A DNA stretch of 64,000 bases from Bromus sterilis (Eukaryota; Streptophyta; Magnoliopsida; Poales; Poaceae), in the NCBI GenBank assembly GCA_950022295.1, contig OX465600.1, positions 9,176,001 through 9,240,000 of the forward strand, read 5' to 3'. Both the position numbers and the translations under genes were made by a program. The notes beneath the pieces are model-generated. The model was not told where the DNA came from. It was given only the letters and a program-made list of their open reading frames with translations, and made no database searches. Shown here piece after piece: positions 60,841 to 64,000 of this stretch. Every line of letters starts with the position of its first letter. The first letter of the stretch is position 1.

Positions 60841-61429
60841 TTCATGTTGTTTTTGATCTGATCCAACAAGATGTTCCATTGAAACTCCATTCAGGTATCA
60901 TCATTAGATCCTTTCAAAAACTTTACATTGTATCATCGAAATGTCACTCTCAAAGATTTTGTAGGTGCAATGTCAAGTGTTTTTTGTCAGATAGAGGAGA
61001 GATCAGTAACATCTGTGGCACTTCTTGGTGGTAATGCACTGGTGAGTGGGTGAATCCTATTTTCGTTTGGTTTTCTTCTTCTTCACTAACATGTTTCAAA
61101 ACCAAATGAAGGATATGCTCGAGAACTGGTGAGTATACTTGTTGGACCTTCACGATAATGCATGCAGGATGGTGCTTGGCATACAATCAATCACAACCCT
61201 TTCATATTGCTGATAGTTTCAATTGCAACATTTGAAGTTAATTACAGTTATAGGATGATTGTTCACGCATAGAGGATTAATGAAATCAATGATTATGTTG
61301 ATAAAGCAATGATTGTTGCAATATCTCAAGAAATACAAAGTGACCATGATAAGGAGAATGAAATTCACGTGTGTCTGAATTCTAGTATAGTTGCTAGAAC
61401 CTAGAGAGATATATTTGTCATAAAAAGCC
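60841..61429. other. Non-coding DNA downstream of MIR395
   Basis: No further miR395-like unit and no gene is visible. A segment near 61010-61030 (GGCACTTCTTGGTGGTAATG) faintly recalls the repeat unit. Confidence 0.4.
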
Positions 61430-62460
61430 CTCCAACGCCGATGGAGCAAAAACTTCTTTACAATCTGCTCTTCAAGAATCGTGGAGGGATATAATGAAAA
61501 GAAAGAAGCTATTTGATGCTATTGTAAGAGTTCAAATGTCCAATGACAAAGTTTCTCTCGATGAAGCAACAAGAAGAAGTAATGGTATGAAGACAAAAGG
61601 GATGAAGGGAAACTATGGATAAAGCTACTGAGAGTGCAAGGAAGAAAAAAATCTGGAGAAAAGTCTATACCTATTGTTCTAAATAATGTTCCTACTTTTA
61701 TTTTCCACATTACTAGTTGTATTGTTGTCAACTTAGGTAGGGGCAAGGACCTAGAAAATATGTAATTGTTTTGTTTAGTGCTAGATTGGGGTACTGAATA
61801 TATAGAGCACTCTATTATACGATAAAGAGTTGTTTACAATGGTGAAGTTGCTATTAATATCAATGACATTGATATGTCTGTACTTTACTAATAAAAATGG
61901 TCTTAGACAAGGGGACTTCTTCCCCCCAGTCCTTTTAATATATCTATTGATGCCCCGGCGACCTAGCCACCTAGGTTAAGAGGGATCAAGAACAAGGTTT
62001 CATAAAAGCTTTGGTCCCTCGACCGTATGAGAATGGACTATATATTTTTATAGTATGTCGTCTATGTTTGAGGATGATTTGGAATGATCTAGGAACCTCA
62101 AAGTATCCTATATAGTTTTGAAGCATATCACCGAACTGAAAATTAAAAGTTCGAATAGTGAGTTTTAATTACTTCTTTGGCGAGGCACAACTAAAGCAGA
62201 AGGACTATGCTCAGAGTTTTACTTGCTCGACTGGGCATGTTAGATATTTGGGTATTATGTTCACCATAAGAAGCTTAGTAATAGTGATTAGAAACTTCTA
62301 AAAGAAAGTGTGAGAGGAATTTAGATACCTGCTAGGGGAGTTATGATCTAGTTAACTAGTAGGGTACTACTAATCTGTATGTTAAGAATATTAGTCTTCT
62401 ATCTAAGTGGCTTTGGAAGTTAGAAAAGAAGTAGGGGGACAGCATGAGATAGTTAGAGCA
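61430..62460 (+). pseudogene. Decayed LINE reverse transcriptase
   Basis: Read across several frames, the sequence recalls plant non-LTR reverse transcriptase: GLRQGDFFPPVL from 61899 (usual form GLRQGDPLSP), then SMFEDDLE-like at about 62065, GYYVHHKKLSNSD at about 62252 and LSGFGS-like at about 62404. Stops and frameshifts are dense and no end, tail or target duplication is recognisable. It is an old fragment. Confidence 0.65.
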
Positions 62461-63034
62461 AAGTATTTAATGAACAAAACATTGACTCAATGTGAACCAT
62501 CTCCTAGCAAATCCCACTTCTGAAATGTTTGAAAGTTAAAGACATTTTTTGTAGTTGTTATACGTGAAACTAAAATTTTGAAGATGTCTGGTTAAAGAAT
62601 AGTAGTTTTCTTAGTTTTGGCATTAGTTGTGCCAGACTACTCAATTTTACATTTAGAACTTTCATATACAAAAAATGCTATCCTTCCGTTATGTGTGTGC
62701 CAAGAAAATACTACTCGGTAACTTTGCCATATGATCAAAGGTCATCGTTCCCTCTACAACTTACTGTAAGTTGTGGGTCGTAGGTTTTAACCCACAAAGA
62801 ATGAAATTAGAAGAAAACCAACTTTGTGTGCGGGTGATCAAATCCTCGCTTGTATTTTTTTTAATAATTTAATTCTCAATATCCTAACAACTACGACCCA
62901 CAGGTTATACAAGAGCATCCACAAGTTGGTTCGCGGGTATTTTGGGTCACTTCACCCCCGGATTGTACTAGAGTATTTTTTTCTTCAAATTTTCAGTCAA
63001 TTTTCTTCCAAAACCGATTGTTTGCATTTTTAGG

Positions 63035-63036
<2 letters not shown>
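62461..63036. other. AT-rich intergenic DNA
   Basis: No gene is recognised. TAAGTTGTGGGTCGTAGG-like (about 62765) and CCTAACAACTACGACCCAC (about 62881) form a loose inverted pair around GTGGGTCGTAG, perhaps an old MITE. Confidence 0.35.

Positions 63037-63066
<30 letters not shown>
63037..63066. repeat. (AT)n microsatellite
   Basis: About 15 uninterrupted AT units, ending in TAATAACC. Confidence 0.9.
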
Positions 63067-63069
<3 letters not shown>

Positions 63070-63292
63070 ACCTATTCAAAATAAAAATAAGTTTTTAAGG
63101 TTCATCATTTATTACAAAATGTCCAGCATGTGTTTAGAAAAAGTTCTGCGTGTATTTAAAAGAAGTTTACCATATATTAGTCTATTAGAGAAATGGTCAT
63201 CATATTTAATAAAATGTTCACCATATACTACGAAAATGTTCGTTATGCAACGTATATTCATGGAACATGCTTTCATCCTCTTTATAAATAAA

Positions 63293-63426
63293 GGCATCGA
63301 ACAAAATACACAATCAAATGATACAAGGTGATGAGGCAGCTCTTACAAAGCACATCCTAAGAGTTGGGCATTGTAAGAGCTGCTTTATCACCTTGTATCG
63401 TTTGATTGTGTACTTTGTTCGATGCC
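63293..63426. repeat. 56-bp foldback with 22-nt loop
   Basis: Arms 63293-63348 (GGCATCGAACAAAATACACA at the start) and 63371-63426 (ending TTTGTTCGATGCC) pair at 52 of 56 positions around a 22-nt loop. Part of the right arm is directly repeated at about 63447-63482 (TTGTATCGTTTGATTGTG). Size and pairing suit a young MIR-like or siRNA-producing hairpin, or a small foldback transposon. I recognise no known microRNA in it. Confidence 0.7.
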
Positions 63427-63482
63427 TCATCAGCAGGGATTGTGTACCTTGTATCGTTTGATTGTGTACTTTGTTCGATGCC

Positions 63483-64000
63483 TGATCACATATAACACAA
63501 ATGTCTATTATACGAAAGGAGAACAAAGGAAGATCTAAGAACACTATCACACTACACTATAGGTCATCTAAGCTCTATGACAACGCCCTCATGAGGGAGA
63601 AGGGTCATCACTGCCTAGCAACAAGGGACAAGGGTCTTAACCCGAAACTCTGACGCGAAGAGGAGGTCCACGATGATGTGTTAAAGACAAGAGCGATGCT
63701 CGCGAGCATAACTATCGCTTGGCGCCAAAGCGCAGAGCTTTTGATCGCCACCCCACCCATGTCATCACGAGACCCCCAGTTTATACGTGAAAATCATAGA
63801 TCCCAGATCCAGATCTCGACAACATCATAGGACCTGCCCGAGCCACCAGACACTACCCCTCTCTCGTCACCCACACGAACAAGATGGAGGCCACCATCAC
63901 TGCATAGTGCCCGTTGGAGATACAACCATGCAGACCGCCATTCAAAACTGCCACCCTGACATCCATGGCGATACATCCTCTGTCGCCCACATCACGATGC
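63483..64000. other. Unassigned right edge
   Basis: GC content rises and there are short frames, but I recognise no gene. The minus strand near 63800-63980 could be the GC-rich leader of another retroelement. Confidence 0.3.

Noticed and set aside
1..64000. CRISPR arrays, bacterial operons, tRNA or rRNA genes
   Set aside because: None seen. The tRNA-like matches are retrotransposon primer sites of about 13-19 bases.

Overview
The window is nuclear DNA of a large-genome grass, most likely wheat or a close relative (tribe Triticeae). The grounds are: intron-containing plant genes lost in nested LTR retrotransposons, many Tourist-like (TTA target) and Stowaway-like (TA target) MITEs, a grass-type Helitron, and protein and microRNA sequences that read like their rice and wheat counterparts. 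The species call is inference from repeat style. No bacterial, organellar, CRISPR or tRNA features were seen.

Layout. (1) 1-20971 is a three-deep nest of gypsy elements, all on the minus strand. The oldest is an Athila-like, gag-protease-only element (15307-20971, 5' LTR 19310-20971). A Tekay/Del-type chromovirus with 4.3-kb LTRs (4739-15306) is inserted in it. A second, related Athila-like element (1-4738) is inserted in the chromovirus 3' LTR. (2) 21276-28597 is a broken copy of an F-box gene and its 3' flank. It is split by a Harbinger-like element (22638-28229, TTA duplication), which is itself split by a FAR1-type Mutator-like element (22861-26400, perfect 9-bp duplication). (3) 28600-35340 holds decayed copia pieces, a LINE tail and a cluster of MITEs. 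(4) 35712-37577 is an intact single-exon DUF4220/DUF594 membrane-protein gene. (5) 38350-43077 is a copia element with 119-bp LTRs differing at one base, inserted just upstream of an intact F-box gene (43314-44471). The F-box gene and its 3' flank are the inverted partner of the copy in (2); its flank carries an 877-bp Helitron (44799-45675) whose empty site is preserved in the other copy. (6) 48300-57082 is the gene for NRPD2/NRPE2, the shared second-largest subunit of RNA polymerases IV and V; I can assemble it across seven coding exons into 1235 residues. (7) 59385-60840 is a polycistronic MIR395 cluster with nine tandem hairpins, a TATA box upstream and a UPE-box-like sulfur-response motif 1.4 kb before it. 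(8) The right end holds a decayed LINE and a 56-bp foldback with a 22-nt loop.

Working genes. Those likely to function are the DUF4220 gene, the F-box gene, NRPD2 and the MIR395 cluster. miR395 silences ATP sulfurylases and a sulfate transporter under sulfur control. NRPD2 serves siRNA production and RNA-directed DNA methylation, the pathway that silences elements like those filling the rest of the window. I see no evidence that the genes form a functional unit.

The most useful findings are the MIR395 cluster, which at first looks like a 140-bp minisatellite; its candidate sulfur-response element; the foldback at 63293-63426; and the exactly dated-by-nesting transposon insertions in the two F-box copies.
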